Shown in pieces: positions 26,810-37,182 of a stretch of DNA of 64,000 bases. The position numbers and the translations under genes are program-made. Origin of the DNA: Henricia sp. BOLD:AAB3569 (Eukaryota; Echinodermata; Asteroidea; Spinulosida; Echinasteridae); NCBI GenBank assembly GCA_037783545.1, contig JBBELK010001642.1, positions 51,636 to 115,635 on the forward strand, read 5' to 3'. Numbering within the stretch: position 1 is the stretch's first letter; every line of letters begins with the position of its first letter. The notes under the pieces are model-generated. The model had not been told where the DNA came from and searched no databases. It saw only the letters and a program-made list of their open reading frames with translations.

Positions 26810-28446
26810 GTGTGTCCCAAATGCCTGCAAATTTGGAAATCAAGGAATTTTCTAACCAACTTCAAATTTTGCATGCTCCAAACTGTATATATTCCGCACT
26901 TGTCATGCAAAATTGACAGATTTTCACTGAGAAATGACGGAGAAATTTCAGAGTTTAGGGAAAACGGAGCTCGGCTACGTGGTTATTCCCCTAACCGTGG
27001 CTGTTGGGACACCCTGCGCCGCGCTGGTGTACATTTGTACGGCCGTTGACTCACCCCAGATTGTGACGGGAATTAGGTCAAAATGTGTCCCAAATGCCGG
27101 CAAATTTGGAAATCAAGGAATTTTCCAACCAACTTCAAATTTTCCCTGCTCCAAACTGTATATATTCCGCACTTGTCATGCAAAATTGACAGATTTTCGC
27201 TGGGAAATGACAGAGAAATTTCAGAGTTTAGGGAAAACGGAGCTCGGCTACGCGGTTATTCCCCTAACCGTGGCTGTTGGGACACCATGCGCCGCGCTGG
27301 TGTACATTTGTACGGCCGTTGACTCACCCCAGATTGTGACGGGAATTAGGTCAAAGTGTGTCCCAAATGCCGGCAAATTTGGAAATCAATGAATTTTACA
27401 ACCAACTTCAAATTTTGCATGCTCCAAACTGTATATATTCCGCACTTGTCATGCAAAATTGACAGATTTTCGCTGGGAAATGACGGAGAAATTTCAGAGT
27501 TTAGGTAAAACGGAGCTCGGCTACGTGGTTATTCCCCTAACCGTGGCTGTTGGGACACCCTGCGCCGCGCTGGTGTACATTTGTACGGCCGTTGACTCAC
27601 CCCGGATTGTGACGGGAATTAGGTCAAAGTGTGTCTCAAATGCCGGCAAATTTGGAAATCAAGGAATTTTCCAACCAACTTCAAATTTTGCATGCTCCAA
27701 ACTGTATATATTCCGCACTTGTCATGCAAAATTGACAGATTTTCACTGGGAAATGACGGAGAAATTTCAGAGTTTAGGGAAAACGGAGCTCGGCTACGTG
27801 GTTATTCCCTAACCGTGGCTGTTGGGACACCCTGCGCCGCGCTGGTGTACATTTGTACGGCCGTTGACTCACCCCGGATTGTGACGGGAATTAGGTCAAA
27901 GTGTGTCCCAAATGCCGCCAAATTTGGAAATCAAGGAATTTTCCAACCAACTTCAAATTTTCCCTGCTCCAAACTGTATTTATTCCGCACTTGTCATGCA
28001 AAATTGACAGATTTTCGCTGGGAAATGACGGAGAAATTTCAGAGTTTAGGGAAAACGGAGCTCGGCTACGCGGTTATTTCCCTAACCGTGGCTGTTGGGA
28101 CACCATGCGCCGTGCTGGTGTACATTTGTACGGCCGTTGACTCACCCCAGATTGTGACGGGAATTAGGTCAAAGTGTGTCCCAAATGCCGGCAAATTTGG
28201 AAATCAAGGAATTTTCCAACCAACTTCAAATTTTGCATGCTCCAAACTGTATATATTCCGCACTTGTCATGCAAAATTGACAGATTTTCGCTGGGAAATG
28301 ACGGAGAAATTTCAGAGTTTAGGGAAAACGGAGCTCGGCTACGTGGTTATTCCCCTAACCGTGGCTGTTGGGACACCATGCGCCGCGCTGGTGTACATTT
28401 GTACGGTCGTTGACTCACCCCGGACTGTGACGGGAATTAGGTCAAA
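26810..28446 (+). repeat. 6-unit block, copy 1 (1637 bp)
   Basis: Marker unit, then TTTTCCCTG/GACAGAG, AGGTAAAAC, TTTTCACTGGG, TTATTTCCC with GCCGTGCTGG, and a common unit. The order is repeated at 28447. Private differences are CAATCAATGAATTTTAC near 27388, TGTGTCTCAAAT near 27632, a deleted C in TTATTCCCTAACC near 27806, GCCGCC near 27917 and GTATTTATTCC near 27977. Confidence 0.85.
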
Positions 28447-30084
28447 GTGTGTCCCAAATGCCTGCAAATTTGGAAATCAAGGAATTTTCTAACCAACTTC
28501 AAATTTTGCATGCTCCAAACTGTATATATTCCGCACTTGTCATGCAAAATTGACAGATTTTCACTGAGAAATGACGGAGAAATTTCAGAGTTTAGGGAAA
28601 ACGGAGCTCGGCTACGTGGTTATTCCCCTAACCGTGGCTGTTGGGACACCCTGCGCCGCGCTGGTGTACATTTGTACGGCCGTTGACTCACCCCAGATTG
28701 TGACGGGAATTAGGTCAAAGTGTGTCCCAAATGCCGGCAAATTTGGAAATCAAGGAATTTTCCAACCAACTTCAAATTTTCCCTGCTCCAAACTGTATAT
28801 ATTCCGCACTTGTCATGCAAAATTGACAGATTTTCGCTGGGAAATGACAGAGAAATTTCAGAGTTTAGGGAAAACGGAGCTCGGCTACGCGGTTATTCCC
28901 CTAACCGTGGCTGTTGGGACACCATGCGCCGCGCTGGTGTACATTTGTACGGCCGTTGACTCACCCCAGATTGTGACGGGAATTAGGTCAAAGTGTGTCC
29001 CAAATGCCGGCAAATTTGGAAATCAAGGAATTTTTCAACCAACTTCAAATTTTGCATGCTCCAAACTGTATATATTCCGCACTTGTCATGCAAAATTGAC
29101 AGATTTTCGCTGGGAAATGACGGAGAAATTTCAGAGTTTAGGTAAAACGGAGCTCGGCTACGTGGTTATTCCCCTAACCGTGGCTGTTGGGACACCCTGC
29201 GCCGCGCTGGTGTACATTTGTACGGCTGTTGACTCACCCCGGATTGTTACGGGAATTAGGTCAAAGTGTGTCCCAAATGCCGGCAAATTTGGAAATCAAG
29301 GAATTTTCCAACCAACTTCAAATTTTGCATGCTCCAAACTGTATATATTCCGCACTTGTCATGCAAAATTGACAGATTTTCACTGGGAAATGACGGAGAA
29401 ATTTCAGAGTTTAGGGAAAACGGAGCTCGGCTACGTGGTTATTCCCCTAACCGTGGCTGTTGGGACACCCTGCGCCGCGCTGGTGTACATTTGTACGGCC
29501 GTTGACTCACCCCGGATTGTGACGGGAATTAGGTCAAAGTGTGTCCCAAATGCCGGCAAATTTGGAAATCAAGGAATTTTCCAACCAACTTCAAATTTTC
29601 CCTGCTCCAAACTGTATATATTCCGCACTTGTCATGCAAAATTGACAGATTTTCGCTGGGAAATGACGGAGAAATTTCAGAGTTTAGGGAAAACGGAGCT
29701 CGGCTACGCGGTTATTTCCCTAACCGTGGCTGTTGGGACACCATGCGCCGTGCTGGTGTACATTTGTACGGCCGTTGACTCACCCCAGATTGTGACGGGA
29801 ATTAGGTCAAAGTGTGTCCCAAATGCCGGCAAATTTGGAAATCAAGGAATTTTCCAACCAACTTCAAATTTTGCATGCTCCAAACTGTATATATTCCGCA
29901 CTTGTCATGCAAAATTGACAGATTTTCGCTGGGAAATGACGGAGAAATTTCAGAGTTTAGGGAAAACGGAGCTCGGCTACGTGGTTATTCCCCTAACCGT
30001 GGCTGTTGGGATACCCTGCGCCGCGCTGGTGTACATTTGTACGGCCGTTGACTAACCCCGGATTGTGACGGGAATTAGGTCAAA
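28447..30084 (+). repeat. 6-unit block, copy 2 (1638 bp)
   Basis: Direct duplicate of 26810-28446 without its private changes. It adds GGCTGTTGACTC and GATTGTTACGG near 29225-29250 and ends with GACTAACCCC near 30051. A five-unit version lacking the GACAGAG unit follows at 30358-31722. Confidence 0.85.
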
Positions 30085-30357
30085 GTGTGTCCCAAATGCC
30101 GGCAAATTTAGAAATCAAGGAATTTTCCAACCAACTTCAAATTTTGCATGCTCCAAACTGTATATATTCCGCACTTGTCATGCAAAATTGACAGATTTTC
30201 GCAAGGAAATGACGGAGAAATTTCAGAGTTTAGGGAAAACGGAGCTCGGCTACGTGGTTATTCCCCTAACCGTGGCTGTTGGGATACCCTGCGCCGCGCT
30301 GGTGTACATTTGTACGGTCGTTGACTCACCCCGGACTGTGACGGGAATTAGGTCAAA

Positions 30358-33300
30358 GTGTGTCCCAAATGCCTGCAAATTTGGAAATCAAGGAATTTTC
30401 TAACCAACTTCAAATTTTGCATGCTCCAAACTGTATATATTCCGCACTTGTCATGCAAAATTGACAGATTTTCACTGAGAAATGACGGAGAAATTTCAGA
30501 GTTTAGGGAAAACGGAGCTCGGCTACGTGGTTATTCCCCTAACCGTGGCTGTTGGGACACCCTGCGCCGCGCTGGTGTACATTTGTACGGCCGTTGACTC
30601 ACCCCAGATTGTGACGGGAATTAGGTCAAAGTGTGTCCCAAATGCCGGCAAATTTGGAAATCAAGGAATTTTTCAACCAACTTCAAATTTTGCATGCTCC
30701 AAACTGTATATATTCCGCACTTGTCATGCAAAATTGACAGATTTTCGCTGGGAAATGACGGAGAAATTTCAGAGTTTAGGTAAAACGGAGCTCGGCTACG
30801 TGGTTATTCCCCTAACCGTGGCTGTTGGGACACCCTGCGCCGCGCTGGTGTACATTTGTACGGCCGTTGACTCACCCCGGATTGTGACGGGAATTAGGTC
30901 AAAGTGTGTCCCAAATGCCGGCAAATTTGGAAATCAAGGAATTTTCCAACCAACTTCAAATTTTGCATGCTCCAAACTGTATATATTCCGCACTTGTCAT
31001 GCAAAATTGACAGATTTTCACTGGGAAATGACGGAGAAATTTCAGAGTTTAGGGAAAACGGAGCTCGGCTACGTGGTTATTCCCCTAACCGTGGCTGTTG
31101 GGACACCCTGCGCCGCGCTGGTGTACATTTGTACGGCCGTTGACTCACCCCGGATTGTGACGGGAATTAGGTCAAAGTGTGTCCCAAATGCCGGCAAATT
31201 TGGAAATCAAGGAATTTTCCAACCAACTTCAAATTTTCCCTGCTCCAAACTGTATATATTCCGCACTTGTCATGCAAAATTGACAGATTTTCGCTGGGAA
31301 ATGACGGAGAAATTTCAGAGTTTAGGGAAAACGGAGCTCGGCTACGCGGTTATTTCCCTAACCGTGGCTGTTGGGACACCATGCGCCGTGCTGGTGTACA
31401 TTTGTACGGCCGTTGACTCACCCCAGATTGTGACGGGAATTAGGTCAAAGTGTGTCCCAAATGCCGGCAAATTTGGAAATCAAGGAATTTTCCAACCAAC
31501 TTCAAATTTTGCATGCTCCAAACTGTATATATTCCGCACTTGTCATGCAAAATTGACAGATTTTCGCTGGGAAATGACGGAGAAATTTCAGAGTTTAGGG
31601 AAAACGGAGCTCGGCTACGTGGTTATTCCCCTAACCGTGGCTGTTGGGATACCCTGCGCCGCGCTGGTGTACATTTGTACGGCCGTTGACTCACCCCGGA
31701 TTGTGACGGGAATTAGGTCAAAGTGTGTCCCAAATGCCGGCAAATTTGGAAATCAAGGAATTTTCCAACCAACTTCAAATTTTGCATGCTCCAAACTGTA
31801 TATATTCCGCACTTGTCATGCAAAATTGACAGATTTTCGCTGGGAAATGACGGAGAAATTTCAGAGTTTAGGGAAAACGGAGCTCGGCTACGTGGTTATT
31901 CCCCTAACCGTGGCTGTTGGGATACCCTGCGCCGCGCTGGTGTACATTTGTACGGCCGTTGACTCACCCCAGATTGTGACGGGAATTAGGTCAAAGTGTG
32001 TCCCAAATGCCGGCAAATTTGGAAATCAAGGAATTTTCCAACCAACTTCAAATTTTGCATGCTCCAAACTGTATATATTCCGCACTTGTCATGCAAAATT
32101 GACAGATTTTCGCTGGGAAATGACGGAGAAATTTCAGAGTTTAGGGAAAACGGAGCTCGGCTACGTGGTTATTCCCCTAACCGTGGCTGTTGGGATACCC
32201 TGCGCCGCGCTGGTGTACATTTGTACGGCCGTTGACTCACCCCGGATTGTGACGGGAATTAGGTCAAAGTGTGTCCCAAATGCCGGCAAATTTGGAAATC
32301 AAGGAATTTTCCAACCAACTTCAAAATTTGCATGCTCCAAACTGTATATATTCCGCACTTGTCATGCAAAATTGACAGATTTTCGCTGGGAAATGACGGA
32401 GAAATTTCAGAGTTTAGGGAAAACGGAGCTCGGCTACGTGGTTATTCCCCTAACCGTGGCTGTTGGGACACCATGCGCCGCGCTGGTGTACATTTGTACG
32501 GTCGTTGACTCACCCCGGATTGTGACGGGAATTAGGTCAAAGTGTGTCCCAAATGCCGGCAAATTTGGAAATCAAGGAATTTTTCAACCAACTTCAAATT
32601 TTGCATGCTCCAAACTGTATATATTCCGCACTTGTCATGCAAAATTGACAGATTTTCGCTGGGAAATGACGGAGAAATTTCAGAGTTTAGGGAAAACGGA
32701 GCTCGGCTACGTGGTTATTCCCCTAACCGTGGCTGTTGGGACACCCTGCGTCGCGCTGGTGTACATTTGTACGGCCGTTGACTCACCCCAGATTGTGACG
32801 GGAATTAGGTCAAAGTGTGTCCCAAATGCCGGCAAATTTGGAAATCAAGGAATTTTCCAACCAACTTCAAATTGTGCATGCTCCAAACTGTATATATTCC
32901 GCACTTGTCATGCAAAATTGACAGATTTTCGCTGGGAAATGACGGAGAAATTTCAGAATTTAAGGAAAACGGAGCTCGGCTACGTGGTTATTCCCCTAAC
33001 CGTGGCTGTTGGGACACCCTGCGCCGCGCTGGTGTACATTTGTACGGCCGTTGACTCACCCCAGATTGTGACGGGAATTAGGTCAAAGTGTGTCCCAAAT
33101 GCCGGCAAATTTGGAAATCAAGGAATTTTCCAACCAACTTCAAATTTTGCATGCTCCAAACTGTATATATTCCGCACTTGTCATGCAAAATTGACAGATT
33201 TTCGCTGGGAAATGACGTAGAAATTTCAGAGTTTAGGGAAAACGGAGCTCGGCTACGTGGTTGTTCCCCTAACCGTGGCTGTTGGGACACCCTGCGCCGC

Positions 33301-34452
33301 GCTGGTGTACATTTGTACGGCCGTTGACTCAGCCCAGATTGTGACGGGAATTAGGTCAAAGTGTGTCCCAAATGCCGGCAAATTTGGAAATCAAGGAATT
33401 TTCCAACCAACTTCAAATTTTGCATGCTCCAAACTGTATATATTCCGCACTTGTCATGCAAAATTGACAGATTTTCGCTGGGAAATGACGGAGAAATTTC
33501 AGAGTTTAGGGAAAACGGAGCTCGGCTACGTGGTTATTCCCCTAACCGTGGCTGTTGGGACACCCTGCGCCGCGCTAGTGTACATTTATACGGCCGTTGA
33601 CTCACCCCGGATTGTGACGGGAATTAGGTCAAAGTGTGTCCCAAATGCCGGCAAATTTGGAAATCAAGGAATTTTCCAACCAAATTCAAATTTTCCATGC
33701 TCCAAACTGTATATATTCCGCACTTGTCATGCAAAATTGACAGATTTTCGCTGGGAAATGACGGAGAAATTTCAGAGTTTAGGGAAAACGGAGCTCGGCT
33801 ACGTGGTTATTCCCCTAACCATGGCTGTTGGGACACCCTGCGCCGCGCTGGTGTACATTTGTACGGCCGTTGACTCACCCCGGATTGTGACGGGAATTAG
33901 GTCAAAGTGTGTCCCAAATGCCGGCAAATTTGGAAATCAAGGAATTTTCCAACCAACTTCAAATTTTGCATGCTCCAAACTGTATATATTCCGCACTTGT
34001 CATGCAAAATTGACAGATTTTCGCTGGGAAATGACGGAGACATTTCAGAGTTTAGGGAAAACGGAGCTCGGCTATGTGGTTATTCCCCTAACCGTGGCTG
34101 TTGGGACAACATGCGCCGTGCTGGTGTACATTTGTATGGCCGTTGACTCATCCCAGATTGTGACGGGAATTAGGTCAAAGTGTGTCCCAAATGCCGGCAA
34201 ATTTGGAAATCAAGGAATTTTCCAACCAACTTCAAATTTTGCATGCCCCAAACTGTATATATTCCGCACTTGTCATGCGAAATTGACAGATTTTCGCTGG
34301 GAAATGACGGAGAAATCTCAGAGTTTAGGGAAAACGGAGCTCGGCTACGTGGTTATTCCCCTAACCGTGGCTGTTGGGACACCATGCGCCGCGCTGGTGT
34401 ACATTTGTACGGTCGTTGACTCACCCCGGATTGTGACGGGAATTAGGTCAAA
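30358..34452 (+). repeat. Truncated marker block and mixed units with GGGATACCC
   Basis: A marker unit starts a five-unit block (to 31722), followed by common units of the GTTGGGATACCC type at 31450, 31723 and 31996. A CAAAATTTGCATG unit lies at 32269. From 32542 units with TTTAAGGAAAAC, TTTATACGG, GACATTTCAG and GTTGGGACAACATG appear. No exact duplication is obvious in 32.5-34.4 kb; several units here are older relatives of those in the 34.5-43 kb blocks. Confidence 0.7.
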
Positions 34453-35544
34453 GTGTGTCCCAAATGCCGGCAAATTTGGAAATCAAGGAATTTTTCAACC
34501 AACTTCAAATTTTGCATGCTCCAAACTGTATATATTCCGCACTTGTCATGCAAAATTGACAGATTTTCGCTGGGAAATGACGGAGAAATTTCAGAGTTTA
34601 GGGAAAACGGAGCTCGGCTACGTGGTTATTCCCCTAACCGTGGCTGTTGAGACACCCTGCGCCGCGCTGGTGTACATTTGTACGGCCGTTGACTCACACC
34701 AGATTGTAACGGGAATTAGGTCAAAGTGTGTCCCAAATGCCGGCAAATTTGGAAATCAAGGAATTTTCCAACCAACTTCAAATTGTGCATGCTCCAAACT
34801 GTATATATTCCGCACTTGTCATGCAAAATTGACAGATTTTCGCTGGGAAATGACGGAGAAATTTCAGAGTTTAAGGAAAACGGAGCTCGGCTACGTGGTT
34901 ATTCCCCTAACCGTGGCTGTTGGGACACCCTGCGCCGCGCTGGTGTACATTTGTACGGCCGTTGACTCACCCCAGATTGTGACGGGAATTAGGTCAAAGT
35001 GTGTCCCAAATGCCGGCAAATTTGGAAATCAAGGAATTTTCCAACCAACTTCAAATTTTGCATGCTCCAAACTGTATATATTCCGCACTTGTCATGCAAA
35101 ATTGACAGATTTTCGCTGGGAAATGACGGAGAAATTTCAGAGTTTAGGGAAAACGGAGCTCGGATACGTGGTTATTCCCCTAACCGTGGCTGTTGGGACA
35201 CCCTGCGCCGCGCTGGTGTACATTTGTACGGCCGTTGACTCAGCCCAGATTGTGACGGGAATTAGGTCAAAGTGTGTCCCAAATGCCGGCAAATTTGGAA
35301 ATCAAGGAATTTTCCAACCAACTTCAAATTTTGCATGCTCCAAACTGTATATATTCCGCACTTGTCATGCAAAATTGACAGATTTTCGCTGGGAAATGAC
35401 GGATACATTTTAGAGTTTAGGGAAAACGGAGCTCGGCTACGTGGTTATTTCCCTAACCGTGGCTGTTGGGACACCATGCGCCGCGCTGGTGTACATTTGT
35501 ACGGTCGTTGACTCACCCCGGATTGTGACGGGAATTAGGTCAAA
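34453..35544 (+). repeat. 4-unit block, copy 1 (1092 bp)
   Basis: Order: GGTCGTTGAC/ATTTTTC unit; CTCACACC with GATTGTAACGG, TTGTGCATG and TTTAAGG; CTCGGATACG unit; CTCAGCCCAG unit. It is repeated at 35545. The last unit of this copy ends with GGATACATTTTAG, TTATTTCCC and CACCATGCG, unlike its partner, marking a breakpoint there. Confidence 0.8.
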
Positions 35545-36636
35545 GTGTGTCCCAAATGCCGGCAAATTTGGAAATCAAGGAATTTTTCAACCAACTTCAA
35601 ATTTTGCATGCTCCAAACTGTATATATTCCGCACTTGTCATGCAAAATTGACAGATTTTCGCTGGGAAATGACGGAGAAATTTCAGAGTTTAGGGAAAAC
35701 GGAGCTCGGCTACGTGGTTATTCCCCTAACCGTGGCTGTTGGGACACCCTGCGCCGCGCTGGTGTACATTTGTACGGCCGTTGACTCACACCAGATTGTA
35801 ACGGGAATTAGGTCAAAGTGTGTCCCAAATGCCGGCAAATTTGGAAATCAAGGAATTTTCCAACCAACTTCAAATTGTGCATGCTCCAAACTGTATATAT
35901 TCCGCACTTGTCATGCAAAATTGACAGATTTTCGCTGGGAAATGACGGAGAAATTTCAGAGTTTAAGGAAAACGGAGCTCGGCTACGTGGTTATTCCCCT
36001 AACCGTGGCTGTTGGGACACCCTGCGCCGCGCTGGTGTACATTTGTACGGCCGTTGACTCACCCCAGATTGTGACGGGAATTAGGTCAAAGTGTGTCCCA
36101 AATGCCGGCAAATTTGGAAATCAAGGAATTTTCCAACCAACTTCAAATTTTGCATGCTCCAAACTGTATATATTCCGCACTTGTCATGCAAAATTGACAG
36201 ATTTTCGCTGGGAAATGACGGAGAAATTTCAGAGTTTAGGGAAAACGGAGCTCGGATACGTGGTTATTCCCCTAACCGTGGCTGTTGGGACACCCTGCGC
36301 CGCGCTGGTGTACATTTGTACGGCCGTTGACTCAGCCCAGATTGTGACGGGAATTAGGTCAAAGTGTGTCCCAAATGCCGGCAAATTTGGAAATCAAGGA
36401 ATTTTCCAACCAACTTCAAATTTTGCATGCTCCAAACTGTATATATTCCGCACTTGTCATGCAAAATTGACAGATTTTCGCTTGGAAATGACGGAGAAAT
36501 TTCAGAGTTTAGGGAAAACGGAGCTCGGATACGTGGTTATTCCCCTAACCGTGGCTGTTGGGACACCCTGCGCCGCGCTGGTGTACATTTGTACGGCCGT
36601 TGACTCAGCCCAGATTGTGACGGGAATTAGGTCAAA
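35545..36636 (+). repeat. 4-unit block, copy 2 (1092 bp)
   Basis: Repeat of 34453-35544. It has GTTGGGACACCC where copy 1 has GTTGAGACACCC near 34649, and its last unit carries CGCTTGGAAATG and CTCGGATACG. Confidence 0.8.
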
Positions 36637-36916
36637 GTGTGTCCCAAATGCCGGCAAATTTGGAAATCAAGGAATTTTCCAACCAACTTCAAATTTTGCA
36701 TGCTCCAAACTGTATATATTCCGCACTTGTCATGCAAAATTGACAGATTTTCGCTGGGAAATGACGGAGAAATTTCAGAGTTTAGGGAAAACGGAGCTCG
36801 GCTACGTGGTTATTCCCCTAACCGTGGCTGTTGGGACACCCTGCGCCGCGCTAGTGTACATTTATACGGCCGTTGACTCACCCCGGATTGTGACGGGAAT
36901 TAGGTCAAAGTGTGTC

Positions 36917-36936
36917 CCAAATGCCGGCAAATTTGG
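36917..36936. other. GCCGGC-centred dyad in each monomer
   Basis: CCAAAT and ATTTGG form perfect 6-bp arms around GCCGGCAA, which itself contains the 8-bp palindrome TGCCGGCA. The GCCAGC subfamily (first unit, 2243, 3062, 13983 and others) and the GCCTGC subfamily (17258, 19714, 21352 and others) break the palindromic core but keep both 6-bp arms. No function can be read from this. Confidence 0.6.
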
Positions 36937-36964
36937 AAATCAAGGAATTTTCCAACCAACTTCA

Positions 36965-37014
36965 AATTTTGCATGCTCCAAACTGTATATATTCCGCACT
37001 TGTCATGCAAAATT
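36965..37014. other. 11-bp inverted repeat with 28-bp spacer (hairpin or cruciform candidate) in each monomer
   Basis: AATTTTGCATG at 36965-36975 is the exact reverse complement of CATGCAAAATT at 37004-37014. One extra A on the left lets the match extend two more pairs. The 28-bp spacer contains TATATATT. The element recurs in every monomer of the TTTTGCATG type, which is the majority. In the TTGTGCATG and TTTTCCCTG subfamilies the left arm is altered, and I found no compensating change in the right arm. Conserved RNA folding is therefore not supported; a DNA structure or a protein-binding dyad remains possible. Confidence 0.75.
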
Positions 37015-37128
37015 GACAGATTTTCGCTGGGAAATGACGGAGAAATTTCAGAGTTTAGGGAAAACGGAGCTCGGCTACGTGGTTATTCCCCTAACCGTGG
37101 CTGTTGGGACACCCTGCGCCGCGCTGGT

Positions 37129-37140
37129 GTACATTTGTAC
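37129..37140. other. GTACA-TT-TGTAC dyad in each monomer
   Basis: A 12-bp near-palindrome with 5-bp arms and a 2-bp centre, present in nearly every monomer. Subfamily changes such as the ACATGTGTACGG form (for example near 828 and 9018) and the ACATTTATACGG form (33587, 36858, 60610) alter one side. It lies 6 bp upstream of TGACTCA. Function unknown. Confidence 0.55.
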
Positions 37141-37146
37141 GGCCGT

Positions 37147-37153
37147 TGACTCA
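37147..37153. promoter_or_regulatory. TGACTCA heptamer (AP-1/GCN4-type match), once per monomer
   Basis: The exact bZIP consensus heptamer TGACTCA occurs at this place in almost every monomer; the overlapping TTGACT would match a plant W-box. Exceptions are the TTTACTCA subfamily (near 24, 2206, 3025, 15049, 18313, 20769), the one-base-deleted units near 17224 and 19679, and isolated changes near 7670, 25411 and 30052. A 7-bp match in a satellite can be chance, so binding is not claimed. Confidence 0.3.
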
Positions 37154-37182
37154 CCCCGGATTGTGACGGGAATTAGGTCAAA

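Larger units (their letters stand above)
21352..30357 (+). repeat. Marker-led block series (6, 6, 8, 6 and 7 units)
   Basis: A diagnostic monomer with GACTGTGAC, GCCTGCAAATTT, ATTTTCTAACC and TTTTCACTGAG (CATTGAG at 22989) heads each block at 21352, 22989, 24626, 26810, 28447 and 30358. Spacings are 1637, 1637, 2184, 1637 and 1911 bp. Content varies from block to block but draws on a common set: a TTTTCCCTG/GACAGAG unit, an AGGTAAAAC unit, a TTTTCACTGGG unit, and a TTATTTCCC/GCCGTGCTGG unit. The 5' half of the marker matches the units at 17258 and 19714, so the marker looks like a recombinant. Confidence 0.82.
36910..37182 (+). repeat. Representative consensus-like 273-bp monomer
   Basis: This unit carries the majority base at nearly every variable site and serves as reference. 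Counting bases in a unit of the same type gives 129 G+C of 273 (47%). It contains about 16 CpG, close to the number expected from its composition. Landmarks in order: a GCCGGC-centred dyad, the variable AATTTTGCATG segment, a TATATATT tract, an inverted copy CATGCAAAATT, TTCGCTGGG, GAGCTC, the GC-rich TGCGCCGCGCTGG, the dyad GTACATTTGTAC, TGACTCA, and AGGTCAAAG at the end. Main subfamily differences are CCCCGG or CCCCAG after TGACTCA, GCCGGC or GCCAGC, TTTTGCATG, TTGTGCATG or TTTTCCCTG in the left hairpin arm, TACGTGG or TACGCGG, and CACCCTGCG or CACCATGCG. Confidence 0.9.

Noticed and set aside
33078-33290. Minus-strand frames at 33078-33290, 50992-51189, 54918-55130 and 62833-63135
   Set aside because: They appear only where a substitution or indel removes one of the regular minus-strand stops. 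They are not shared between copies and have no features of a gene.
36986-36993. TATATATT as a promoter TATA box
   Set aside because: An AT tract in the hairpin spacer in nearly every monomer, with no initiator or transcript evidence. It may be transcribed but the sequence does not show it.
37023-37041. CENP-B-box-like TTCGCTGG...ACGGA
   Set aside because: The TTCG half and a CGG are present, but the CGG lies four bases too far downstream, the required A is missing at its position and CGGG is CGGA. It does not meet the box consensus.
37015-37045. Bacterial-type -35 (TTGACA) in each monomer
   Set aside because: TTGACA is present but no -10-like hexamer follows at 16-18 bp, and the array is not bacterial in character.
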